Positions 44,984 through 55,241 of a stretch of 64,000 bases of DNA are shown in pieces. Every line of letters starts with the position of its first letter. Positions within the stretch are counted from its first letter, which is position 1. The notes beneath the pieces are model-generated. The model ran no database searches and was not told the DNA's origin. It was given only the letters and a program-made list of their open reading frames with translations. A program made the position numbers and the translations under genes. The DNA is taken from the NCBI GenBank assembly GCA_033807695.1, contig CM066303.1, positions 4,402,001 through 4,466,000 on the forward strand, written 5' to 3'. Source of the stretch: Daedaleopsis sinensis (lineage: Eukaryota > Basidiomycota > Agaricomycetes > Polyporales > Polyporaceae).

Positions 44984-46599
44984 CTTCAGATACGCCTGGA
45001 CGCTCGCGCTGCAAAGTTTGCACTCTGTCAGATCCAAACCCGACATCTCTACTCATGACTGGGCCGAAAAAGACTATCAGGAACCAAGCTTCTTTATACA
45101 GCCTACCTAGAGGCTTGGCTGACTCGGCTCCTGCAAATCCGCCACGACTCCATGCCATCGCACGCAGTATGACGTACTAGTTTGCTGTGACGCTAAGGAT
45201 GCTACTACCGTGTCACGGCGGGTCCATTTACCTGTGATGACGAGGATTCACCGATAGGTACCATATAGAGCTGTGGAAAGTAAGTTAACGAAGATATTAC
45301 TAGTAGCGATTCTGACCACGCGGATGCGCTAGGTAGACCAAACAACTTGTACCATAAAATATTGTCGATCCCTCCCATGTGTACAGTCACTAGTGATGTC
45401 AACAGCCCGGATTTGCAGTATGCCCGACACTTACTATAGTTATCATAGAGGTGAGTGCGAGCGATATTTCGCGCAGCGAGAAGCGTGCGACTCAACGCTA
45501 ACCATGATCAACAGGGACCCGGGTGAGCTGTACGCTGCTTCAGTACAAAGGCTTGCTTCCGCTTTCAGAACGATATATGACCATACGAGCCAGTTGTGAG
45601 CAGCAACGGAGGAGGCGAACTCCAAGGGAGGCGGCGGTGGCCCGTGGGTACGGGCCATTGAATTGAACATTTGAAATGGTTGCCGAGCGGCTAATATCCA
45701 GTCCGTCACCTTCAGTCCATGCAGCCTGCTAGGGCCATTGTCTTTGCGTCATTTGGCTGAAGGATAGTATAGACATGCTACTCTGACCGTATAGTGCCGT
45801 TCTAATACAAGCTCAAGCCGAGCCAATTGCATTAGCGGTGCTGGCACGCACCCTTACTCGGCCGGGCCAATGGTCCATCATAACCACTCAATCGCTGCCC
45901 ACCGCCGACTTTTCAGATATTCGGAACGGTATCTCGGTGAGTAATACTGTACATCCTCTCGCAACTGATACTTTAAACATTTAGGACTGATCCGGGACTT
46001 ATACTCAACTCTCTGATTGTGCCCAGTTTATCCATATGCCGTGGTGGCTGAGGCCGAGGCTAGGCCGACTCAGCCTGAAGAAAGCAGTATTATCGTTCTA
46101 CTCTTGTTCTCTATATCAGGCTGATAATCTTATTGTGCATGCTAGGATCTATTGCTATGCGTGAAAAGCGGCGTTATGGCTGTACTGGCCAGGCACGCAC
46201 GTTTGGTTACGCGTAGTACGTCTGCTTTATGTGCTTGATTCAAACTCCACAAAACCGCATTGTGTCAGGGCGATTTTTATGGCTACGTAGAGCCATTAAT
46301 TAAGTGTTGCACTGCCGAGAGCGTCTATGTTACCGATGGCGATCACGGTGCTTTAGCCATCTCGGACAATGGCTTATGCATTGTTCCTTTATCTTTGACT
46401 GTGGCAGGTGGCCCACTCCACATAGACCATTCCTCACGTGTTTCTAGGCCTGAGGTTTAAAACCGTCTCGCACAGTGTCCCTCTTCTCAAACCCCACTCC
46501 CCGAACCCTCCACTGAACCATCCATTACCGTCTCCGGCTCCCACTCCCCCACTCCCCGATCCTCGTCTCGATCTATCACCAGCTCTAGCACCCTCTGCA
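44984..46599. other. Gene-free stretch between B and C
   Basis: Lower GC than the genes. No exon, repeat or element recognised. The frame running into gene C from 46438 has no support; the ATG at 46600 matches the start of gene B. Confidence 0.4.
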
Positions 46600-48128
46600 A
46601 TGCCAATCATCAGCTCGAAGATTGCGTCTGCTTACGCTCGAGAGCTCCTCCCGGTCGGAGAAGGCTATGCACTCTGGCAGCCGAACCCGGACAATGACGG
46701 AGGCCAGCTCAACGCAGGCGATGTTGGTTACATCGTGGATGGCAAGTTTCACCCGTTGTTTAGCACCCTCGATTCTCAGCAGGGTAGTCGTTACGCAAGC
46801 CACACATATGGTCTTCCCACCTCTTTTCAGCCTATAACCAGCATGCCAGGCGTGCTCTATACCGACGACGTGTATCACCAAGTCTACGACGTTGCTGTAG
46901 TCCGCAGCCCTGCGCTGGTTCCTGTCACGAAGTCGCAAGGAGAACTAGGCGGGTCTGCTATATCAACCACGGAGTGAGTGCTCTTCTGGTTACGATGAAT
47001 TTTGAAACTCATCTCGTATTATTGTAACCCCGTCATGCAGGGTTACCCTGAAGTTTGAGCCGATGCCGCCGTCTGGGGCCGTGCTCATCCCCAAGACACC
47101 GGTCGAGAAGAGAATCTGGCGCAACGCGCAGATCATTACTCGGTACATGCGCACATCATTCGACTCATGGGTGCACTTCGCATCCACGTACTCCCCTACC
47201 CTCACCGAGGAAGACATCATGTTCGTAATAGGTACAACCAAGACCTCCGCCTGGACCGCCATTGCATTCGACGACGTGCCGACCGGTCCCCGCAAGCTCA
47301 AGATGGCTGGACGACTTTATGCCTTCGAGACCGGGACTGTCAACGTTGCGTTCAACGACTCCGATCCTCCCCCTGAGTGGCTGAATAGCGGACTCTCTGA
47401 GTCTATCCGTCGCCCCGACGGCACTATGCAGAACGCTCCTCTTAACCATTGTCTTTTCATTCACTACTTCAAGATGAAGCGCAGCGGAAGGTGGTTCATG
47501 AAGAGAAACAAGCCGATGAAGGCGGCCGCTGGGCCCCACAACCTCCCTCGCGGACCAGACGGCGACGGTGGTGCAGCCGTTCCCGTGCATTATGGACGTT
47601 CCGGCAACGGTCTCGTCGAGGAGAAGAAGAAACATGCGACCTTCAAAGCATATGATCCTGTCGCCCCCCTCCTCGACTATATTCTCGAGGTGAGTGCATC
47701 CTCTGATTCGTCTTCCAGTCATATTTGCGGCTGACCGTTTCTCCCCATAGAACTCCAAAGCTGATGCGGCAATCTCCTCGACTCTTCACCTCAAGGCTCT
47801 CTTCAAGGTAATAGCATTCTCTGACGGCTCGTGCTGTTGCACATCATGCTGACCATCTTGAAAATACTTTAGGCGCACGGATACTCTCCTGATATCCGCA
47901 AGCTCTTGGAGAACGTCAAGCCTGCCATTGAGATCGACGAGGACGGAGGTACGTGTGCATACTCGGTCTTACATATTCGCTTGACCCTCAATTGTGGCTC
48001 GTCAAGTCGGCACCCTCGGCGGTCTCGACCTCCTGGATGAGAAGTCGTCTGCTCAGAAGCATCATAGCTCTCGTGGCAAGACCATCATTCTCGCTGCGAA
48101 TGCCGCCCCAGCACGGGTCGTAGTCTAA
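46600..48128 (+). CDS. Gene C: unnamed agaricomycete-type family protein, 5 exons, 425 aa
   Basis: Exons 46600-46973, 47041-47689, 47751-47807, 47873-47948, 48007-48128, an exact codon total. Same block order as gene B: SAYARELLPVGEGYALWQP and GDVGYIVDGKFHPLF, SGAVLIPKTPV, EEDIMFVIGTTKTSAW, RRPDGTMQNAPLNHCLFIHYFKM, a conserved basic stretch before GPHNLPRGPDG (also GPHELPRGPGG in B), YDPVAPLLDYILE, NSKADAAISSTLHLKALF, AHGYSPDIRKLL, then a longer tail ending APARVVV. The best-preserved member and a good reference for the family. No known domain recognised; start chosen by alignment with gene B. Confidence 0.82.
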
Positions 48129-50095
48129 TTCACTACGATGGGCAGATGACTACGAAGGAATCGTCTTGTAATGTGTTTCGTGAGTGCTTACTAGGCGAAG
48201 CGGATGGAGCGGCTGAGATTATGATCATCGGCCAGAATGTCCATGTGCTTGCGTCGTAGTCATAGTATCCTTGATTCGTAGCGATATTGTACATGTCTGT
48301 CTAATAGCATTGGTGGTTATCCGTGTCATACCGGCAAAGAATTCGACGCGTGAAACACTTCCGAGTCCCCGTGATAGTTATTGCGAACCAATTCTAACAT
48401 CGAAGTCACAACCCGAAGTTGAAGAGCTCCTTCTGTACCTCATCCAAGCGCTTCTGCTTCGCGAGTACCTCCGAGCGAGCCGCCACGACGCTCGGGTCCT
48501 CTGCAATGTACGCGGCGCATCGCTCGTCGGCGCCTGAGGACCCAAGGCCGAGCTTCTCAAACAGGACGGCCTGCAGATTTTCAGCAAAGGCGTACAGGTA
48601 ATGATTGTCGATGGACAGTGGGATGTAGTCGATGAAACGCTGAGATAATTCTGGTCAGTCAGTTGCGTGCGACGACGGCATCGCGGCGCTCACCCTGTAA
48701 GCTACCTGGAAGTAGGCGCGAACCTCAGCCATGACCATGAGCTCCTCTTCGAAGATATCGGGGGGGCTCAGCTTTCCGAGGTCCTCCTCTTTGACTGAAA
48801 GGCCATACCGGGTGAGCGCTGCCAAAGCGTCCGAGAGTAGTTTTCTACTGTCGGGGTCGGTGGGGAGGAGGTCGGAGCTCGAGGACTGAGGGCGGGCACC
48901 CTTGTACTGTGCGAGGAGCTTGTCGCGCTTCTCCGACAGCGACCGCGTGTTCAACGTGCTTGGCGCAGCAGACTCCAGCTTGAGGATAGTCTGGGCATGC
49001 GCCATAGCCTCTTTCGAGCGCAGCTGCAGTTGCTCCATGACAACGGGACTGTCGGTGACGGAAAGGTCAGGATATACGTGCTAAGAGAATACTAGGAGCA
49101 TCGAGCTGCTCACGCGATGACGCTTTTCAGGCTGCCGAAGCGACTGAAGCGCAGCTGTATGATCTCCATCAGGGCATTCGTGAAGGTGTCCTGAACCCGC
49201 GAAAAGCAAGCCATCGTGTGGCGTTCCCACGACTCTTGAAAGTCGCGTATGAACGTCCGCTTGGCTGCATACGGGATGTTGTTGGGGAGCTCCCGAGTGA
49301 CGCAACTGAGTAGTGTGGGGAAATCAGTCAGAACGGCGTGCTGCATGAGAAGTTCTGAACCCTCACGCTCTGATGCGAGCGCGGACCTCTCTGAGATACA
49401 TGATCTGAATTGGCACAACGGATTTAGACTCGTCTTCGTCATCGAGTTCATCATCGAGTCTCAGAAATTCTGCGTTTCTGTCAGAGCCGTCATCTTCCTC
49501 GAATGGCACGAAAACGGGAGCCGTAGAGATTATGGACGTCTTGAGCTTGTGATAGGTCGCTTTGTTTGCCTGCACTAGCTGCGTGTGCGTAGGCGATCCG
49601 TCGACATGCTGAAGAATCTCGGCGCAGAAGTTGACAACCAGGTTGAACACGAAGGTCGACGGATCGGAAGTAACGACAGGAGGGAGAGCGTCGAGCTGCT
49701 TCTTGCAAGTAGCGAGCTGCTTGGAGACCTCCTCGAGCAACGTGGGTAACCTTGATATCGGCGCGGCATTCAGAGGATCTCACGGCACGAAGACTCGGAG
49801 GAAAACGAGACTACTCACGAATCAGTGATGATCTCTGTTAGCAGAACACTTATGTTCTTGACGAGATTGGTAGTGCCGAACCGGGTCGGAGCCGCCGACG
49901 TCGACCACGGGGCTGTAGTCCTGAAGAACTTCGCCTCTACGGCGCGTGCTTCAGCAGGCGTGATGCCTGACAGACGTTCGTCGTCATCGGGCTGGCGAGT
50001 GCAGTAGTATCCGTGCTTCAACATATATTGCCGTCCCTCTATCACGTCAAGCCACTTGTCCCTCCTCATCGTTGAGCCTGAGGTGAGCATGTCGG

Positions 50096-51951
50096 TATAG
50101 TACACACACTCCCTAACCAGGGAGCGTCCTAATAGGACGATCCGTCGGCCAGAGAGTGCATCCGACTAACTTCCAGGCACCGTGGTGTACCTCATACTGA
50201 GGCTTGAGGCCACGAAGGATCGATATCGTCGCCTCGACGGTCGGCTCGTCGATCTGCACAGGCTGGAATCGGTTTTCCAGTGCAGCGTCCTTGCAAGTCC
50301 ACATATTCCCTCCCCATCCATCGCAAACCGTCCGTAGAGGCCTCGTATCGAGGATATGCCACCTACGGAGGCGATTGGAGGTGGATAACGGGGTGGATGG
50401 CTGCGAGACACGGCGGATGACGGCGCTAAGCCCTTCGAGAGGTCAAAAACACCCTACACGCTCGTCGCTGTTCCATTCCGAAATACATCGCTTTGAATCC
50501 GTCGAGCTCTCACACGTTGAGGACGGAAGCGTTCGGAGGCCAGTACTGGGGTGGATGGATGTGAACAACGAAGTTTTTCAGCAGGAGGCCCGCTCAGACG
50601 TACTCGTACACCCTCCCCACTACCGAATGCTATTCGCACACCACCCGCAGAGGCCTCACATTGAGGATAGACCACCTGCGAAGGCGATTGGAGGTATATG
50701 GGTGCAAGAGACAGTGCGTAATGAAGCTATGAACTTAGGAGACGGTCTCCTACATGTTACGCTGCCGTCGACCTCTCGCTTTTCGTAACATATGTACTTC
50801 GCAATGCGGTACCCTGCCTCGCATACTATCATGATCATAACATGCCCCGCGAAACAATGGGCACCTACAAGATATTGCTACCCGAGGATATTGCTCAACT
50901 TGCTCATAGTCTTCCCCGGTACTATTGGATCCCATGTCTCATTCATGACCCTTGGGCCCGGATGAGTGTTGTCAGCCGGTACAGGAGTACCTGGTTAGAC
51001 TCCCGGAGGTTTTTTCACGAAAAAACATTTTTTATCCTCTGGGTTTTAGTCCGTGGTATGGCACTCGATATGCCAACGTGCTGTCGCAGTCGCTCCTGCT
51101 CCACCTGTGCTTGCATGGGTGATGAGCCAAAGGTCTCATGCTCGAACATGTGGTTCAACCATTATCTCGGAATGCACTACGGCAGGGAGGGTCTTATTCG
51201 GAGGTGCTTTATTTAAGTAGGGTTCGGTAGTGTACATCACGTTGAAGTCTGCTGTGCTGTATATGGTAGACTAGGGGCTTGTAGACGTGGTGTGCGCTTA
51301 AATTCAATTCCTCCTCCTCCTCCAGGGCCCCTCCCATGTTCGTTTCGCATCGGTACGTCCTCAAATTTGGCCGGCAGCCTGTACTGTGTATTCAACGTTA
51401 GTGTGTAATGACGTTGATGATCCAGACAGCCTCCACTGACTTGCTTCACAAAGTACTGCTGGACTTGCTGTCAACTGTGGACGCTCTTGAAGCGCGCATG
51501 CGACCGTTACGTGCCACGTTGCACCATCAAAGGCACCATCAGCGCCTTGAATGCCCGACCGACGGTCCCGCCCGACGATCCCACGGGCCACTGACATGTC
51601 GAAACTGGGGTTGTGCGACGCGCCAACACCGCCGACCACGTCCCCTTCGATATGCACGCGCGTCCCATTCGTACGAGTCTTACTCGAAGGAGTGCAGAAG
51701 AGTGCCGAACGCGATCTTTACCGCTCATGTACCCGCGCATCTCACCCAAGCCGGCGGGGATGCCTCGGGAGGGGTTGTTTCACCTCCGGGTACCTGCCGA
51801 CGGCTTGTCCGGGTGCGCGGGCCCGACAAGGCCCGACATCCATCCGGTTCTCCCGCCCGCCAATCCCTCTCGTCGTACAGCACAGCCGCTCCCCTGGCAC
51901 ACAGATCGTCCTAGCAGAACGGTCTCTGGCCAGGGAGTGTGTGGACGGCTC
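50096..51951. mobile_element. 1.86-kb non-autonomous TIR element in a dynamin exon, 8-bp target duplication
   Basis: The ends are imperfect inverted repeats: cacacactccct..ccag..(a/g)..cgtcct..taggacgatc is seen at about 50103-50145 and, reversed, at 51908-51944. CATGTCGG is duplicated at 50088-50095 and 51952-51959. An 8-bp duplication points to the hAT superfamily (inference; no transposase ORF inside). It carries a piece of a ClpB/Hsp104-type gene at 50179-50304 and a pair of related segments (agaggcctc..at.gaggata..ccacct.cg.aggcgattggaggt) at about 50336 and 50650. Confidence 0.85.
50179..50304 (-). pseudogene. Captured fragment of a ClpB/Hsp104-type AAA+ chaperone gene
   Basis: 42 residues containing [17 protein letters not shown], then [21 protein letters not shown], the well-known segment after the first AAA+ domain's sensor region in ClpB/Hsp104/Hsp78. 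Nothing of the rest of the gene is nearby. It lies wholly inside the TIR element, so it is host coding sequence picked up by the transposon. A possible donor gtgcctgg follows HHG. Confidence 0.8.
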
Positions 51952-51982
51952 CATGTCGGGCTTTGTCATCACCCCTAGCCGC

Positions 51983-52413
51983 TGATGTATATGACCTATG
52001 CTCCGGGTGGTGCGTCGGTCTAAGGTGCGAGAGTCCGGCGAGGTGCTCACAAGGGGAGTCGGAGAAGCGGAGGAGGGAACGAGTACGCGGGAGCGCGGAG
52101 CGGAAGTCGGAAGTCGGGGGTCGTGTGTGTCGTATAACGAGCGTCGAGAGTCGAACGGAAGTCGGACGTGAACGAGAGCGAGATCGAGAGCGAGACGAAA
52201 CGAGAGAACGAAAACGATAGATCGAGGGCGAAAGATAATGTATTGCGAGGGGGAGATGGTGGTGGTACTCGTATTAGAGCTTAACTAAGCGAGACGAACG
52301 TACTCGAAGGTCCGTCGGCGTCTGTGTTTCCTAATCTGTAACGCTACCGTACTGTACTCTCAAAATCTATCATACCGATCGAATACCCACGCAGAACCGT
52401 ACAATGCTCAACA
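51983..52413 (-). repeat. Left LTR (431 bp), mosaic
   Basis: Begins tgatgtatatgacc and ends gctcaaca on the plus strand (TGTTGAGC...CATCA on the element strand). Its plus-strand first part equals the middle LTR and its last part equals the right LTR. Confidence 0.85.
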
Positions 52414-52423
52414 TCCCCTCTTT
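52414..52423 (-). promoter_or_regulatory. Polypurine tract of unit 1
   Basis: aaagagggga on the element strand, immediately before the LTR (TGTTG). The equivalent in unit 2 is at 55020-55029. Confidence 0.75.
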
Positions 52424-52566
52424 GCTGAGATCTGGACCGTCCCCGGTCCACTCAACGCAGGGAAACACGAAATTACGCGAAAATGTAGTAATAGTCCGAG
52501 TAGAAGGAAGGAGTTCTACGACGACGAGAGGGAGAGATGTGATAGACGAGAACGGGTGGGGACAAG

Positions 52567-54402
52567 TTAGCTGTAACATAACGTAGTAGCGCAAGGGGTA
52601 TGGATGAACGACAGAGATGAATGGCGTCGCGGTGGCTTCAATCGCACACGTGGGTCGTGCTCGAACCGGAGGTATCGACGAACGCGGCGGGGACAGATGA
52701 CTGTGTCGCTATGATGGCAGGATAAGCGGGGAAGTGGGGGACGTCGATTATCTTGCAGTGCAACAGGATGAGGCGGAGACGGAGGCGTGCTTAGGGGCTC
52801 AATGCTAATGGGAGTGGGTATGGCGAAAGACGAATTAACGTAATCGAACGAAGGCACGATGTCCGGTTGCTCGGGCGGATCGATAATGGCGGATGACTGC
52901 GGCGGAGGAACGACGGGGTCGGAAGACAAGATGTCGACTATATGAAGCGGAGACGGAGGCGCTGCGATCGAAGCCGTGGGCGATGAAAACGAGACGACGG
53001 GTGTGGACGAGGGCACGATAGCAGGCGAGGACGAGGGCGGCGTTGTGGAGACGACAAGAGACGGCGGGGACGAAGGCGATGGGGATGGGGACACGACGAC
53101 GGGCGACAAAGAGGGTGTGACGACGGCAGAAGGTGGGGGCGTGGCGGCAGACGACGAGGATGTGTTGGCGGCGGAAGGCGACAAGGACGCGGCAGGCGAC
53201 GAAATACGCTGAAGGAGAATGGGCGCGGAGACGGAGGACGTGGCTGCGAAGACGAGCGGCGATGGTGTGGTCGGCTTCACGGAGCACGGACTGGGTTGGC
53301 TGGGCTGAACGTCTCTTGACGGAACGACTAGCGACTGTGCCTGGACTTCTCGTATCATCGCCTCTTGATGTGTTCGCTGGCATTCGAGCGCAAATATCTC
53401 TTTGCGCAAGCTCTCGATTCGCTCATCGTCGTCGAGGTCGTTGCCGTGCTCGTGATCGGAAGTCGAGATCGCTCGGGGTACCACGGAGTGCACAACATGC
53501 TTGGAGGTCTGAGGGACAGGGTGTACGACTGGGCGAGGAAACGAAGCGTCGAGGAGTCCGACGTGCTGACAATATGACTGGGGCTCTGATATCGCCGGGG
53601 GGATCGTGGTCGCGGTGGGCTGGGGCTTGTATCCGACTGGTCCAAACGCGGGTGCGCTCGCTCGTACCTGCTGCGTAAAACTGTTCGCTATCGTCTTCAA
53701 ATCGCGCGCGGCTTCGCTGAGATCGGACTTGACTGCGGGGGCGGGAGACATCAGCATACGGGGCATGGAGAACGACGGACACTCAAAGTGATGGCACGCG
53801 GGGGTTGCTGTCCGAGTCGTTGTCGCTCGCAGGACGTGATGCGCGGCGTCGGAGACTTGAGCGATCGAGTACGGACGTCGGGGGGCGAGAACGTGCGGGT
53901 AGACGATGCGCAACCAATCGAGGACTTGCGTGCGTAGAGGCTCTTGTATGCCGTGGATGAACATGAAATCGCGGTCGTCTGGATGGAGATATCCGCTGTC
54001 GACAAGGGGGGTGGCGATGTCGCGGAATCGACGGCTGTACTCGCCAAAATCCTTGAGTGAACGAATGCCGGTACGCGCTGTAGTCGTGACGAGAGTGTCG
54101 AGGTCGTGTGCGGTGTAGATGAACTGGCAGTGGTCGCCAACGTAGTCCGTGAGGACGACACGCTTGAACGTGTCGTAGGACTTGTGCGAGTCGACGAATT
54201 CGGGGTAGGATCGCCAAAGGGTCTTCTCGGAGTCGGGGGCGTATCGGACGGCGTGCTGCTTCTTCTCTTGCGAGTCGACGACGGCGGCTAGCTGGAATAG
54301 ATACTCAAGCTCGTCGAAAAAGCCGGTGATCGAATGCGGAACATCGGGATCGAAGGTCGGGGCGCCAGGGTAGCCACGCGGAGGCATATAAAATGTTGAC
54401 AT
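52567..54402 (-). CDS. Gag-like ORF 1 of gag-only retroelement, 611 aa
   Basis: Single open frame. The frame extends upstream to 54543, but the ATG at 54402 (MSTFYMPPRGYPG) matches the start of ORF 2. N-terminal third: capsid-like, with ITGFFDELEYLFQLAAVVDSQ and AHDLDTLVTTTARTGIRSL, like the retrotransposon gag domain of Ty3/gypsy. Middle: Pro/Ser/Ala/Val-rich. C-terminus: basic RRVRRYLRFEHDPRVRLK. No zinc knuckle, protease or RT. Both ORFs are intact though their amino-acid sequences differ, consistent with selection for Gag function; this is inference. Confidence 0.8.
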   Translation of the reverse strand: MSTFYMPPRGYPGAPTFDPDVPHSITGFFDELEYLFQLAAVVDSQEKKQHAVRYAPDSEKTLWRSYPEFVDSHKSYDTFKRVVLTDYVGDHCQFIYTAHDLDTLVTTTARTGIRSLKDFGEYSRRFRDIATPLVDSGYLHPDDRDFMFIHGIQEPLRTQVLDWLRIVYPHVLAPRRPYSIAQVSDAAHHVLRATTTRTATPACHHFECPSFSMPRMLMSPAPAVKSDLSEAARDLKTIANSFTQQVRASAPAFGPVGYKPQPTATTIPPAISEPQSYCQHVGLLDASFPRPVVHPVPQTSKHVVHSVVPRAISTSDHEHGNDLDDDERIESLRKEIFALECQRTHQEAMIREVQAQSLVVPSRDVQPSQPSPCSVKPTTPSPLVFAATSSVSAPILLQRISSPAASLSPSAANTSSSSAATPPPSAVVTPSLSPVVVSPSPSPSSPPSLVVSTTPPSSSPAIVPSSTPVVSFSSPTASIAAPPSPLHIVDILSSDPVVPPPQSSAIIDPPEQPDIVPSFDYVNSSFAIPTPISIEPLSTPPSPPHPVALQDNRRPPLPRLSCHHSDTVICPRRVRRYLRFEHDPRVRLKPPRRHSSLSFIHTPCATTLCYS

Positions 54403-54569
54403 GATCGAGGGACGGGCTTCGAGGGACGGGGAACAGAAGACGCGGTACGGGAGACGGGAGTCGGGAGCGCTAGTAGATGTGGGATGCGATGGGGGGAGGA
54501 ATGGAATGGAGAAGGGAAAGAGGGGACTCGCCAGGTGATACAATCCTCGTCAATCCATGTGGATTAAAC

Positions 54570-54586
54570 CCTCGCGGTGGGCTCCA
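54570..54586 (-). other. Primer binding site of unit 1
   Basis: TGGAGCCCACCGCGAGG on the element strand, 2 nt inside the LTR end. Begins TGG as required to pair with a tRNA 3' CCA end. The tRNA would end ...GGTGGGCTCCA; its identity was not determined. Confidence 0.75.
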
Positions 54587-54588
54587 AA

Positions 54589-55019
54589 TGATGTATATGA
54601 CCTATGCTCCGGGTGGTGCGTCGGTCTAAGGTGCGAGAGTCCGGCGAGGTGCTCACAAGGGGAGTCGGAGAAGCGGAGGAGGGAACGAGTACGCGGGAGC
54701 GCGGAGCGGAAGTCGGAAGTCGGGGGTCGTGTGTGTCGTATAACGAGCGTCGAGAGTCGAACGGAAGTCGGACGTGAACGAGAGCGAGATCGAGAGCGAG
54801 ACGAAACGAGAGAACGAAAACGATAGATCGAGGGCGAAAGATAATGTATTGCGAGGGGGAGATGGTGGTGGTACTCGTATTAGAGCTAAACTAAGCAGAC
54901 CGAAAGTCCTCGAATAGTCCTAAGCGTCTAAGTTTCCTAATCCATAACGCTACCGAACTGTACGCTCAAAATCTACCGTAACGATCGAATACCCGCGCAG
55001 AACCATATGATGCTCATCA
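54589..55019 (-). repeat. Middle LTR (431 bp)
   Basis: Serves as 3' LTR of unit 2 and 5' LTR of unit 1. Differs from the two outer LTRs in the U3-side half (gctcatca end). Confidence 0.85.
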
Positions 55020-55029
55020 TCCCCTCTTC
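55020..55029 (-). promoter_or_regulatory. Polypurine tract of unit 2
   Basis: cgaagagggga before the middle LTR on the element strand. Confidence 0.7.
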
Positions 55030-55241
55030 GCTGAGATCTGGACCGTCCCCGGTCCACTCAACGCAGAGGATAGCAAAAAGTACACGAAGATGTAGTACTA
55101 GTCTTAGTCTAACGAAATTGTAATGATGGCGAGGAAGACGTATGTGCTAGACGAGAATGATATGATTGAGTAGAACACGAGTCAGCTGTAATGTACCGTA
55201 GTAGCACGAAGGGTATCAATAATCGAGAGGAACGGATGGTG

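Noticed and set aside
46438..46599. N-terminal extension of gene C
   Set aside because: The Pro-rich text has no counterpart in gene B, and the ATG at 46600 aligns with B's start.
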